Part shown: piece after piece, positions 21,468-28,302 of the stretch | How positions within the stretch are numbered: position 1 is the first letter of the stretch | How the letters are laid out: every line of letters starts with the position of its first letter | Source of the DNA: Vibrio stylophorae | GTDB taxonomy: Bacteria > Pseudomonadota > Gammaproteobacteria > Enterobacterales > Vibrionaceae | Length of the DNA: 64,000 nucleotides | Direction: 5' to 3' | NCBI RefSeq assembly: GCF_921293875.1 | Contig: NZ_CAKLDI010000001.1 | Span: 2,047,915 to 2,111,914, forward strand | Notes under the pieces: generated by a model | Seen by the model: only the letters and a program-made list of their open reading frames with translations | What the model was told of the DNA's origin: nothing | Database searches by the model: none | Program-made: the position numbers and the translations under genes

Positions 21468-21869
21468 TCAACTCACTGAGCTGAGCGCGGCTGAAGCGCG
21501 CAATTGTAATTGCCACTGGTCTTCCACCACAGCACTCAATTTATCGAGAAAATCGTGCAGCGATTGATCCACGTCCGATTTGCGTTTGGCGGGTATTTCT
21601 GTGTCCAGCCACTCTCCGCGCTCATCATATTTGCCATAGTGAACTTGATACTCAAAACCTTGTTCAGAAGGCGTTAAATAGAGCCACCACCCCCAAAATT
21701 CACGCGCTTCAGGCGCTTTTTTGGCATTTAAACAAAACGAAAGACAATCAAAAAAATAACTGGATTCACTACTTTTCTGCTCACGCAAATAGGGGCCAAT
21801 GGCATTAAATTTAGTAATGGTACGGCCATAACTGAGCGGCTGAGCTGATGGCGTTGTTGTATTTGGCAT
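21468..21869 (-). CDS. crl: sigma-S assembly factor Crl
   Basis: Crl binds RpoS and promotes assembly of the sigma-S holoenzyme, boosting stationary-phase transcription. The 133-residue product contains the family core TKFNAIGPYLREQ, FFDCLSFCLN and the near-invariant EAREFWGWWLYL. Two upstream in-frame ATGs (21896 and 21878) are possible. I chose 21869 because AGGG lies nine bases before it and the resulting length equals E. coli Crl (133). Its position beside proB and frsA matches vibrios. About 110 bp of AT-rich sequence separates it from frsA. Confidence 0.92.
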   Translation of the reverse strand: MPNTTTPSAQPLSYGRTITKFNAIGPYLREQKSSESSYFFDCLSFCLNAKKAPEAREFWGWWLYLTPSEQGFEYQVHYGKYDERGEWLDTEIPAKRKSDVDQSLHDFLDKLSAVVEDQWQLQLRASAALSSVS

Positions 21870-22008
21870 AAGCGACATCCCTGTTGTTGTTATCATGACT
21901 AATGAATTGTTATGAAATCAACACAACAATTAACATCTTTATAACACACAAGATTCTCACGCTAAGGTTCAAATCTCAACAATTTGAGATGTCACACAAC
22001 TATTTGTC

Positions 22009-23235
22009 TTAAAGAAAAGACTTACACCAATCAATCGCTGTCGCAATGCATTGGTCATAGGCATCCAACAAAGGTTGCTTACTCACCATTTTTGCGGTGC
22101 CTTTTTGGCTGGCACGCGCCAGCAAATCTAAATCCGATTTAGGGCAGGTGAGATCATCATGGATTCCCAATGCTAAAATAGGCACTGACGTTGCACGACC
22201 TGACAATAATCCCTGCGTTTTCAGCGACCATGCTGGCAATTGGCGCAGCAATGAATCTCGCTTGATATTTTGCACGCCCATGCGTGAAGCAAAAATATCC
22301 AAATACATTTGTGGCACTGGCCAGTGTTTCGGGGCATTGGCTAAAAGGTGATGAAACATTCCTTGCAGCACCACCACACCTTTGAGTTGTGAAGGCGCCA
22401 TAAAGGCCAAGCGCGCTGCAACATTGCCGCCAAAGCGAAAACCAAAAGCAAAGACCTGATGATGATCTACCCATGGTACTTCTGGTAAATAATCCAACAA
22501 TGATTGGTGCAAATGACTGGTGTCTTGGGTTAAAGAAAAACTCTGATTGGTTCCCATAGAAGGCATATCTAGGGTTAACATCGCAATCCCTGCCGGCGCT
22601 AAATAATGCTCAAACAACTGCCAATAATCGCTCTGTAAGCTATCCAAACCACCGCAAATAATGGCCACAGGCTGCGTGCGCTCCGTAGTGGTCAGGTGCA
22701 GCGTTGCCTGAATGGTTTTACCTTGGTAGATCCATTCCAACTGCTTAACCGGATAATCTTGCAGTGTCATTGCCTCTTTATAGGCTTTTTGTGCCAGTGT
22801 TTCAGATTTGGTGGCAAGCACATCCCCTTTGATATGTGGAAAGCCCGCAATACTAAAATAGAGACTGGCTTTGAGCTGCTCTTGCTTGGCGCGCTCACGG
22901 TCCTCATCCATCTTGGCTTGAATCGCCAATTTTTGATGTGCCATGGCCTGCTGATTCCACTCGTAGCCCCAGTTACCAGGAACATCGCCAATCACGGTAT
23001 CAAGCCAGCTTGCTTCACTCCGTGGATTATCCGACGCCGCAATACGCGCCAAAATTTGTTCAACTTCAACAGGATCAGTACCCAGCCATGCCCAATAGGC
23101 GCGGCGTAAATGGCGATACCAAGCCCCCTCAATCGGCACTTGGTTATCCTCACCAACGCAGCGCACCAAGGTCGATGTCTCTGGTACTTTATATTGGGGT
23201 TTAAAAAGCTTTTCCGATAAATTCTGTCGCGGCAC
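22009..23235 (-). CDS. frsA: alpha/beta-hydrolase-fold protein FrsA
   Basis: FrsA (fermentation-respiration switch) is a cytosolic alpha/beta-hydrolase-like protein that binds unphosphorylated enzyme IIA-glucose and shifts carbon flow toward fermentation. The 408-residue product is close to E. coli FrsA (414). An N-terminal helical cap (1-190) precedes the hydrolase core with VAIICGGLDSLQSD, MLTLDMPSMG and FGFRFGGNVAARLA. The nucleophile-elbow position is G-F-R-F-G, without the serine of true esterases, as is usual in the family, so esterase activity should not be assumed. Gene order gpt-frsA-crl-proBA is the vibrio order. A terminator separates it from gpt. Confidence 0.92.
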   Translation of the reverse strand: MPRQNLSEKLFKPQYKVPETSTLVRCVGEDNQVPIEGAWYRHLRRAYWAWLGTDPVEVEQILARIAASDNPRSEASWLDTVIGDVPGNWGYEWNQQAMAHQKLAIQAKMDEDRERAKQEQLKASLYFSIAGFPHIKGDVLATKSETLAQKAYKEAMTLQDYPVKQLEWIYQGKTIQATLHLTTTERTQPVAIICGGLDSLQSDYWQLFEHYLAPAGIAMLTLDMPSMGTNQSFSLTQDTSHLHQSLLDYLPEVPWVDHHQVFAFGFRFGGNVAARLAFMAPSQLKGVVVLQGMFHHLLANAPKHWPVPQMYLDIFASRMGVQNIKRDSLLRQLPAWSLKTQGLLSGRATSVPILALGIHDDLTCPKSDLDLLARASQKGTAKMVSKQPLLDAYDQCIATAIDWCKSFL

Positions 23236-23270
23236 GACGACCTCTCCTCAATCCTTTACCGACCATAAAA

Positions 23271-23293
23271 AAATGGCCCATTAGGGCCATTTT
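23271..23293 (-). terminator. gpt terminator
   Basis: AAATGGCCC-ATTA-GGGCCATTT, followed on the minus strand by a seven-T tract, lies just after the leftward gpt stop and before frsA. Confidence 0.85.
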
Positions 23294-23314
23294 AGGTAAT
23301 TATTTCTCGGCAAA

Positions 23315-23773
23315 TCAATGTTTGCTGATCGGCTCAATGTAACCAACCACCATATCCCATGGTTGCTCGATCCATGTGTCTTGCGCAATATCGACCACGT
23401 AGTCATCAACCAGATGCGCACCCGCAGGTTTTGCACACACAGTAACAAATTTGGCCTTTGGATAGATCTCACGGATCACTTGCGCAGTGCCGCCACTGTC
23501 CACTAAGTCATCGATCACGATAAAGCCTTCACCGTCACCTTCGGCTTTTTTCAACACACGCATATCACGTTGATGATCATGGTCATAGCTAGAGATACAA
23601 ATGGTATCTACATAGCGAATACCGAGTTCACGAGCGAGAATTGCAGCTGGAACCAAACCGCCACGACTTACCGCAATAATGCCTTTCCACTGCTGTGCAG
23701 GAAGAAGACGACTCGCAAGCTCGCGGGAGTACATTTGCATGTTGTCCCAGGTGATGATGAATTTTTTAGTCAT
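23315..23773 (-). CDS. gpt: xanthine-guanine phosphoribosyltransferase
   Basis: Gpt salvages guanine, xanthine and hypoxanthine to nucleotides using PRPP at the inner face of the membrane. The 152-residue product equals the E. coli length. It carries the PRPP-binding loop [14 protein letters not shown] near residues 83-96 and the [17 protein letters not shown] segment near 36. It lies 63 bp downstream of a purine permease in the same direction, so base uptake and salvage are probably co-expressed; the upstream PurR-like operator would then control both. A further TTCG-type mini-hairpin precedes the start. Confidence 0.96.
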   Translation of the reverse strand: MTKKFIITWDNMQMYSRELASRLLPAQQWKGIIAVSRGGLVPAAILARELGIRYVDTICISSYDHDHQRDMRVLKKAEGDGEGFIVIDDLVDSGGTAQVIREIYPKAKFVTVCAKPAGAHLVDDYVVDIAQDTWIEQPWDMVVGYIEPISKH

Positions 23774-23825
23774 AATTTAGAACTACCTTCGGGTCGAAAC
23801 CCTTATCTTTCTTTAAGTGCTGCAT

Positions 23826-23850
23826 CTGCAGTGGCATTAAGCCACTGCAG
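23826..23850 (-). other. hairpin enclosing the permease stop codon
   Basis: CTGCAGTGGC and GCCACTGCAG form a perfect 10-bp stem whose 5-nt loop contains the TAA stop of the permease (23839-23837). No T-tract follows in the leftward direction, so it is not a classical terminator. Confidence 0.65.
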
Positions 23851-25276
23851 CAAAAATCATTTGGCTCGCATCACCCATTTGTGGCAATAGCATTGAGACC
23901 GCTTCAGCAGCTTCTTTTACTGTTTCATCAGCAAAGAAGGTCTTTTGTAAGTAAGGTACAAGATACATCAGAACAAACACAGTTGAGATGATCCATGTCC
24001 CAACGCTGATTTCACGAGCGCGGCCACTGAAAACTTTAATCGCAGTATACGAAATAAATCCAAGAACGATACCGTGAGCAATCGAGTATGTTAGCGGGAT
24101 CATGAGTGCCACAATTACCACAGGTGCCGCTTCAGTCAAATCACGCCAATCAACGCTCACCAAACCAGCCATCATCAAAATCGCAACATAGAAAAGTGCG
24201 CCAGCTGTGGCATAGCTTGGAATCATCCCCGCCAGCGGTGCAAAGAACAGGCTCACCAAAAATAGGCAACCGACAACCACAGCCGTTAGACCAGTACGAC
24301 CACCAGCAGCCACACCGGCCACACTTTCAACATAAGAGGTGGTGTTTGATGTACCCAACACAGCACCGACAGTGGTTGCCGTACTATCCGCAATCAAAGC
24401 GCGACCCAAACGAGGAATACGGCCATCTTCTTTAATCATATCGGCTTTTTGCGCGACGCCTACCAAGGTGCCAGCGGTATCAAAAAGGTCAACAAAAAGG
24501 AATGCAAAAACAACCGTGGCAAAGGAGATCACCGCCGCCATGGTGGTTGGGTTTTTCTCAGTCACGGTATACATCGCACTGAAATCAAGCTGGGCAAAAG
24601 TTGGCGCCAAGCTCGGTGGCATGCCGATGATGCCCGTAAATTCGTGGTCGGTGAAAATCAAACCAATGGTGGTGATCAGCAAAATCACCAACAAAGTTGC
24701 GCCGCGGACGCCGCGCACAGACAGGGCTACGGTCAAGAAGAAGGCCAGACCCGCCATTACTACTGGGAACTGCGCCAAATTACCCATAGAGACCAAAATA
24801 CCTTGCGCATCAACCACCAAACCTGTGCCCTGCGCTGCAATAAAGGCAAGGAACAAACCGATACCTGCCGAAATGCCAAGGCGTAAAGATTTTGGAATAG
24901 AGTTAATAATCAGTTCACGAATGCCAAAGAGGCTAAGCAAAATGAACAGCACACCTGAACAGAATACGGCAGCCAACGCAGCTTGCCAGCTATACCCCAT
25001 GCCAAAGCAAACGCTAAAGGTAAAAAAGGCGTTCAAACCCATACCTGGTGCTTGCGCCACAGGATAGTTCGCCAAAAAGCCCATCACAAAACAGCCAATC
25101 GCAGCAGCCAAAGCGGTAGCAACAAAGACTGCGTCTTTATCCATCCCTGTCATCGACAATAAATTTGGGTTAACCGCAAGAATATAGGCCATTGCAAGGA
25201 AAGTGGTGATCCCTGCGGTGATTTCAGTGCGCACCGTGGTGCCGCTTTCTGAAAGTTTAAACAGTCGCTCTAACAT
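23837..25276 (-). CDS. NCS2-family purine permease (AzgA-like)
   Basis: This inner-membrane proton symporter of the NCS2/AzgA branch (relatives: E. coli AdeP, AdeQ, GhxP, GhxQ) takes up adenine or hypoxanthine/guanine. The 479-residue product has 12-14 hydrophobic segments. AzgA signatures include EITAGITTFLAMAYI near the N-terminus, APGMGLNAFFTF and the GTSNTTSYVESVAGVAAGGRTG motif near residue 310. Sequence alone does not let me choose the base; the neighbour gpt favours guanine/hypoxanthine. A sigma70 promoter with a PurR-like operator precedes it. The start ATG at 25276 has AAGGA about 10 bp upstream. Confidence 0.92.
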   Translation of the reverse strand: MLERLFKLSESGTTVRTEITAGITTFLAMAYILAVNPNLLSMTGMDKDAVFVATALAAAIGCFVMGFLANYPVAQAPGMGLNAFFTFSVCFGMGYSWQAALAAVFCSGVLFILLSLFGIRELIINSIPKSLRLGISAGIGLFLAFIAAQGTGLVVDAQGILVSMGNLAQFPVVMAGLAFFLTVALSVRGVRGATLLVILLITTIGLIFTDHEFTGIIGMPPSLAPTFAQLDFSAMYTVTEKNPTTMAAVISFATVVFAFLFVDLFDTAGTLVGVAQKADMIKEDGRIPRLGRALIADSTATTVGAVLGTSNTTSYVESVAGVAAGGRTGLTAVVVGCLFLVSLFFAPLAGMIPSYATAGALFYVAILMMAGLVSVDWRDLTEAAPVVIVALMIPLTYSIAHGIVLGFISYTAIKVFSGRAREISVGTWIISTVFVLMYLVPYLQKTFFADETVKEAAEAVSMLLPQMGDASQMIFAAVA

Positions 25277-25318
25277 GGTTCTCGGTTCCTTGGAGAATAA
25301 ACGATTGATTTTTTAGTG

Positions 25319-25380
25319 ACGGCAACGTTTGCGTTGCTCATATGGCGGGCGATTATAAGGTCGAAAAACGGTGTTTTCCA
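25319..25380 (-). promoter_or_regulatory. PurR-like operator and promoter of the purine permease
   Basis: On the minus strand TGGAAA (25380-25375), a 17-bp spacer and a perfect TATAAT (25357-25352) form a good sigma70 promoter. Just downstream, at about +11 to +26, lies ACGGCAACGTTTGCGT (25319-25334), which matches 14 of 16 positions of the palindromic PurR consensus ACGCAAACGTTTGCGT. Repression by PurR with hypoxanthine or guanine as corepressor is the natural inference. Confidence 0.75.
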
Positions 25381-25649
25381 CTCATTTAATAACAATTTCC
25401 TGAATAATGCGTTAAAGGCAGAAGGAAGCTTTTCAGGCACTTTGCACATCATTTTGAATTGAGAGCAAAAGCAAGTTTTATATCAATTAGATAGATAAAT
25501 AGAGGGGTAAAAAGATTGGCTAAACAAGCGGGGTTATGAATCACATTACAGGCTTAGAGCAAGCGTTTACTTGCGTGTGAAAAGTGTTCTTTTTATCGCA
25601 CATCCTCACCAACACTCCAGATACGCAAGGCTCGGGGGAAATTGAGGAT
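25381..25649. other. intergenic stretch without recognised gene
   Basis: This 270-bp AT-rich stretch lies between the permease promoter and the leftward terminator at 25650-25675. I see no credible ORF. The only structure noted is a weak dyad GCAAG-N6-CTTGC near 25559-25575. Confidence 0.5.
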
Positions 25650-25675
25650 AAAAAAAACCAGCCGAGGTCGGCTGG
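25650..25675 (-). terminator. leftward terminator of the small transcription unit
   Basis: Read leftward, CCAGCCGA-CC-TCGGCTGG is followed by an eight-T tract. It cannot serve pepD (rightward, farther right) and lies before the permease promoter, so it implies a leftward transcript starting between 25676 and about 26000. Confidence 0.85.
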
Positions 25676-25690
25676 CACGAATATCAAAAT

Positions 25691-25711
25691 TTAACTTCCA
25701 TGAAAAGTTAA
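25691..25711 (-). other. hairpin in 3' part of the small transcript
   Basis: TTAACTT and AAGTTAA form a 7-bp stem with a 7-nt loop, 16 bp before the terminator stem, within the predicted leftward transcript. Confidence 0.5.
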
Positions 25712-25773
25712 TCTGTTCAACAAAAAGAAATAGGGGGTGAAACAAACATCAGTCACACCAGTTTCAATACTAT

Positions 25774-25860
25774 TTAGTAACCAAAACTAGTTGGGTAAGG
25801 AAACATCCCCGTATACACATTGGGCATGTTCCAAAATTGGTGAGATACAAAACCACTCAT
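25774..25860 (-). CDS. 28-residue small ORF, unknown
   Basis: I do not recognise this ORF. It runs from ATG at 25860 to TAA at 25774. GAGG lies 8 bases before the ATG on the minus strand, which is an excellent ribosome-binding site. The peptide begins MSGFVSHQFW and ends PYPTSFGY. It has no Lys, Arg, Asp or Glu, and 11 of 28 residues are Phe, Tyr, Trp or Met, so it is neutral and aromatic-rich rather than a classical signal peptide or single-helix membrane peptide. It lies inside a unit with a predicted promoter (25994-26021), structured leader and strong terminator. It could be a real small protein, a leader peptide sensing aromatic amino acids, or a fortuitous ORF in a small RNA. I infer translation only from the ribosome-binding site and context. 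Confidence 0.5.
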   Translation of the reverse strand: MSGFVSHQFWNMPNVYTGMFPYPTSFGY

Positions 25861-25883
25861 CACAAAAACCTCAATCAAATAAA

Positions 25884-25920
25884 ACACTTAAAAGTGTCTA
25901 AACCAGCTACAAAAGTAGCT
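25884..25920 (-). other. two leader hairpins before the 28-codon ORF
   Basis: AGCTAC-AAAA-GTAGCT (25905-25920) and ACACTT-AA-AAGTGT (25884-25897) are perfect 6-bp stems. In the leftward transcript the second is followed by UUUUAUUU, giving a weak terminator-like element before the ribosome-binding site. Confidence 0.5.
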
Positions 25921-25962
25921 TCCCTGATCTCGGTTCCATGGAGAATACTCTCATCCTTGCAA

Positions 25963-25985
25963 CGTCAATGCGATGTCCATTGACG
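25963..25985 (-). other. hairpin at the predicted 5' end of the small transcript
   Basis: CGTCAATG and CATTGACG form a perfect 8-bp stem with a 7-nt loop, placed at the transcription start expected from the -10 box at 25999-25994. A 5'-terminal stem is typical of stable RNAs. Confidence 0.55.
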
Positions 25986-25993
25986 ATGATTGC

Positions 25994-26021
25994 AGTATAC
26001 TTGTTTGTAATTTAATTACAA
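25994..26021 (-). promoter_or_regulatory. leftward promoter overlapped by a palindromic operator
   Basis: On the minus strand TTGTAA (26021-26016) and TATACT (25999-25994) are separated by 16 bp. The -35 lies inside the 17-bp perfect palindrome TTGTAATTTAATTACAA (26005-26021), so a bound regulator would control this promoter directly. Confidence 0.6.
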
Positions 26022-26089
26022 GACTTTTTGTAAATTGACGATCAAAAAAACAAAACAAGCGCATTAATGCACCACAAAACACTGCGTTC

Positions 26090-26104
26090 TGTAATTTAAT
26101 TACC
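26090..26104. promoter_or_regulatory. second copy of the palindrome, upstream of pepD
   Basis: TGTAATTTAATTACC repeats the palindrome at 26006-26020 with one terminal mismatch. The two copies are 84 bp apart centre to centre, about eight helical turns, which suits cooperative binding or looping. The regulator is unknown. Confidence 0.6.
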
Positions 26105-26196
26105 ATAATTTCATCATGGGAAAATTAGACCGCTGGTCGAGCCAGATCTCCGGTGTTATGCTAAACGCTTCGTTCTACATTGACCAAGGAGTCACT

Positions 26197-27654
26197 GTGT
26201 CTGACATCAGTAAACTAGAACCACAACGCCTATGGCGCTGGTTTGATACCATCTGTCAAATTCCTCATCCATCCAAACATGAAGATGCGCTCGCTGCACA
26301 TATCGTGTCTTGGGCACAATCTCGCCAGCTAGATGTAAGCCGCGATTCAGTTGGCAACATTCGCATTGCTAAACCTGCGACAGCAGGTATGGAATCGCGT
26401 GCGGGTGTGATTATGCAGGCGCACCTTGATATGGTGCCGCAAAAAACAGATGACAGTCACCACGACTTCACCACAGACCCAATTTTGCCCTATGTCGATG
26501 GCGAATGGGTGACCGCCACACAAACCACCCTTGGTGCTGACAATGGCATGGGGATGGCAGCTTGTTTAGCAGTGCTTGAAAGTGATGATATCGCGCATGG
26601 TCCGTTAGAAGTCCTACTCACCATCGACGAAGAAGCGGGCATGACCGGTGCCTTTGGTTTGCAATCAGGTTGGTTACAGGGCGAATACTTGCTCAATACC
26701 GACTCTGAACAAGAAGGTGAAATCTATATGGGCTGCGCCGGTGGCGAAGATGCGCTCATCACCTTGCCCATTACTTGGCAAACCGCGCCTGCAGATACGA
26801 CCCATCTACGAATTGAAATTAGCGGCCTGAAAGGTGGCCACTCCGGTTGTGATATCGATACCGGTCGTGCCAATGCCAACCAACTGCTCGCACGTTTACT
26901 CAGCAAGGCACAAAATCAATTTGATTTTGAAATCAGTGCCCTCTCAGGCGGTACGCTTCGCAACGCAATTCCACGTCAGGCTGAAGTGATCCTTCATAGC
27001 AAGCAATCTTTGGCTGATTGGCAAAGCTTTGTCTCTGCATTTGAAGCAGAACTTAAAGCGCATTTGGGCCATACCGAAACTGGGCTGCAATGCACCCTTG
27101 AAAGCAGCGATGCAGCGAAGCAAACACTCACCGCCGCGAGCCAAATTCGCCTGATCTCTCTTTTAATGGCAGCACCAAATGGCGTGATGCGTATGAGTGA
27201 CGTGATCCATGGCGTGGTTGAAACCTCCCTCAACCTTGGGATTGTTCGCCTTGAGTCTGATCATGCCAGCCTTTGTTTCTTGATCCGCGCACTGCTTGAT
27301 GAAGGCAAAGAGATGGTGAAACATCAGCTCACCAGCCTTGCATCACTTAGTGAAAGTGATATTGCTTTTGCTGGCAGCTATCCTGGCTGGGCACCGGATG
27401 ATCAATCACCCTTGATGCATTTGGTAAAAGCTTGTTATGTCGATGCCTATGGCTTTGAGCCAAAAATCAATGTGATTCACGCCGGTCTTGAGTGTGGTCT
27501 ATTCAAACAGCCTTATCCGCATTTGGATATGATCTCCTACGGTCCAACCATCAAGTTCCCGCACTCACCTGATGAGAAAGTGGAAATTGCAAGTGTGGCT
27601 AAATTCTGGCAACAAACACAGCTGATTTTGGCGAACATTCCACAAGCGAAATAA
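26197..27654 (+). CDS. pepD: beta-Ala-His dipeptidase / aminoacyl-histidine dipeptidase PepD
   Basis: PepD is a cytosolic dizinc M20 peptidase that hydrolyses dipeptides, including Xaa-His. The 485-residue product matches E. coli PepD (485). Metal-binding and catalytic motifs are intact: QAHLDMVPQK, LGADNGMGMA, IDEEAGMTGAFGL, NTDSEQEGE, the GLKGGHSGCDI segment of the lid domain and VIHAGLECGLF near the C-terminus. I use the GTG at 26197 because AAGGAG lies 5 bp upstream; an ATG at 26116 in frame would add 27 unconserved residues and begins beside the palindrome. The terminator after it is shared with the convergent gene. Confidence 0.95.
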   Translation: MSDISKLEPQRLWRWFDTICQIPHPSKHEDALAAHIVSWAQSRQLDVSRDSVGNIRIAKPATAGMESRAGVIMQAHLDMVPQKTDDSHHDFTTDPILPYVDGEWVTATQTTLGADNGMGMAACLAVLESDDIAHGPLEVLLTIDEEAGMTGAFGLQSGWLQGEYLLNTDSEQEGEIYMGCAGGEDALITLPITWQTAPADTTHLRIEISGLKGGHSGCDIDTGRANANQLLARLLSKAQNQFDFEISALSGGTLRNAIPRQAEVILHSKQSLADWQSFVSAFEAELKAHLGHTETGLQCTLESSDAAKQTLTAASQIRLISLLMAAPNGVMRMSDVIHGVVETSLNLGIVRLESDHASLCFLIRALLDEGKEMVKHQLTSLASLSESDIAFAGSYPGWAPDDQSPLMHLVKACYVDAYGFEPKINVIHAGLECGLFKQPYPHLDMISYGPTIKFPHSPDEKVEIASVAKFWQQTQLILANIPQAK

Positions 27655-27683
27655 CCGCTCGCAATCCCATTGAGAACGGTCAT

Positions 27684-27710
27684 AAAAAAGAGGCGTTATG
27701 CCTCTTTTTT
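27684..27710. terminator. bidirectional terminator after pepD
   Basis: AAAAAAGAGGC-GTTAT-GCCTCTTTTTT lies between convergent pepD and the small secreted-protein gene. Confidence 0.9.
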
Positions 27711-27732
27711 ATAGCTTGCGCGATACACTTTG

Positions 27733-28149
27733 TTAAAACAAACCATCTACCTTATCTTTGGCTTCATCGGCTTGGTCATCCATTCCCTCTTTCATCTCAT
27801 CGCCATAACCGTCGACTTTATCCTCGACATGATCCATATCTTTTGTCGCATCGTGCTCCATATCTTTCACTTTATCTTCCATCTCAGCCATTTTGGCTTC
27901 TTTTTTCTCGTGTGCTTTTTCCTGCATATCTTGGTTTAGATTGGTGCTAAAGCTTTCGTCATGCTCTACGGCATTGGCTTGCTGAAGCGGTTTTTTCAAG
28001 GACTCTGGCACACCATCAAGATGACTTTTTGCTTCATCGACCATCTCTGAAATGCTTTGTGAATCGTGACCATCTGCCCAAGCAATATGGGCACTAAAGG
28101 CCATCATCAGCGCTGTCGCAACACTCATTGTTGTTTTCACTAAACTCAT
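27733..28149 (-). CDS. small exported acidic helical protein, unknown
   Basis: I do not recognise a family. The 138-residue precursor has a convincing signal peptide (basic start, hydrophobic core to about residue 20, cleavage after AWA near 25). The mature part is almost entirely charged and helical. From about residue 70 onward it shows near-heptad repeats of the type MxEMxxKVKDMEHDATKDMDHVEDKVD, rich in Asp, Glu, Lys and Met with several His and no Cys. This recalls apolipophorin-like, late-embryogenesis-like or metal-binding periplasmic proteins, but I cannot assign one. A good GAGGTAGGG ribosome-binding site precedes the ATG. It lies between pepD (convergent) and the chemoreceptor gene, which ends with its own terminator, so it is probably transcribed alone. 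Confidence 0.75.
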   Translation of the reverse strand: MSLVKTTMSVATALMMAFSAHIAWADGHDSQSISEMVDEAKSHLDGVPESLKKPLQQANAVEHDESFSTNLNQDMQEKAHEKKEAKMAEMEDKVKDMEHDATKDMDHVEDKVDGYGDEMKEGMDDQADEAKDKVDGLF

Positions 28150-28244
28150 TCACCCTACCTCTGCTGATTTAACATCCCTTCAAGTGTGTGCGAAAAACAA
28201 AGGGACACCAGCGAAGTGATGACTTAATTTTGAAACGCTGCGAT

Positions 28245-28281
28245 AAAAAAACAGCCTGCATCCGTTAGAAAATGCAGGCTG
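28245..28281 (-). terminator. terminator of the chemoreceptor gene
   Basis: CAGCCTGCAT and ATGCAGGCTG form a 10-bp stem with a 10-nt loop, followed leftward by a seven-T tract. Confidence 0.88.
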
Positions 28282-28302
28282 GCGCCAAGTCAGTAAGCCA
28301 GA

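Noticed and set aside
22430-22450. Nucleophilic-elbow serine in FrsA
   Set aside because: The motif reads G-F-R-F-G with no serine, as is usual in the FrsA family, so it is not a sign of a broken gene.
24339-25067. 242-codon rightward open frame opposite the purine permease
   Set aside because: The permease has full family motifs on the minus strand; the opposite frame is basic, Pro/Lys-rich and has no recognisable domain.
26116-26196. 27-codon N-terminal extension of pepD
   Set aside because: AAGGAG directly precedes the GTG at 26197, and the extension is unlike PepD N-termini; the ATG at 26116 has no ribosome site.
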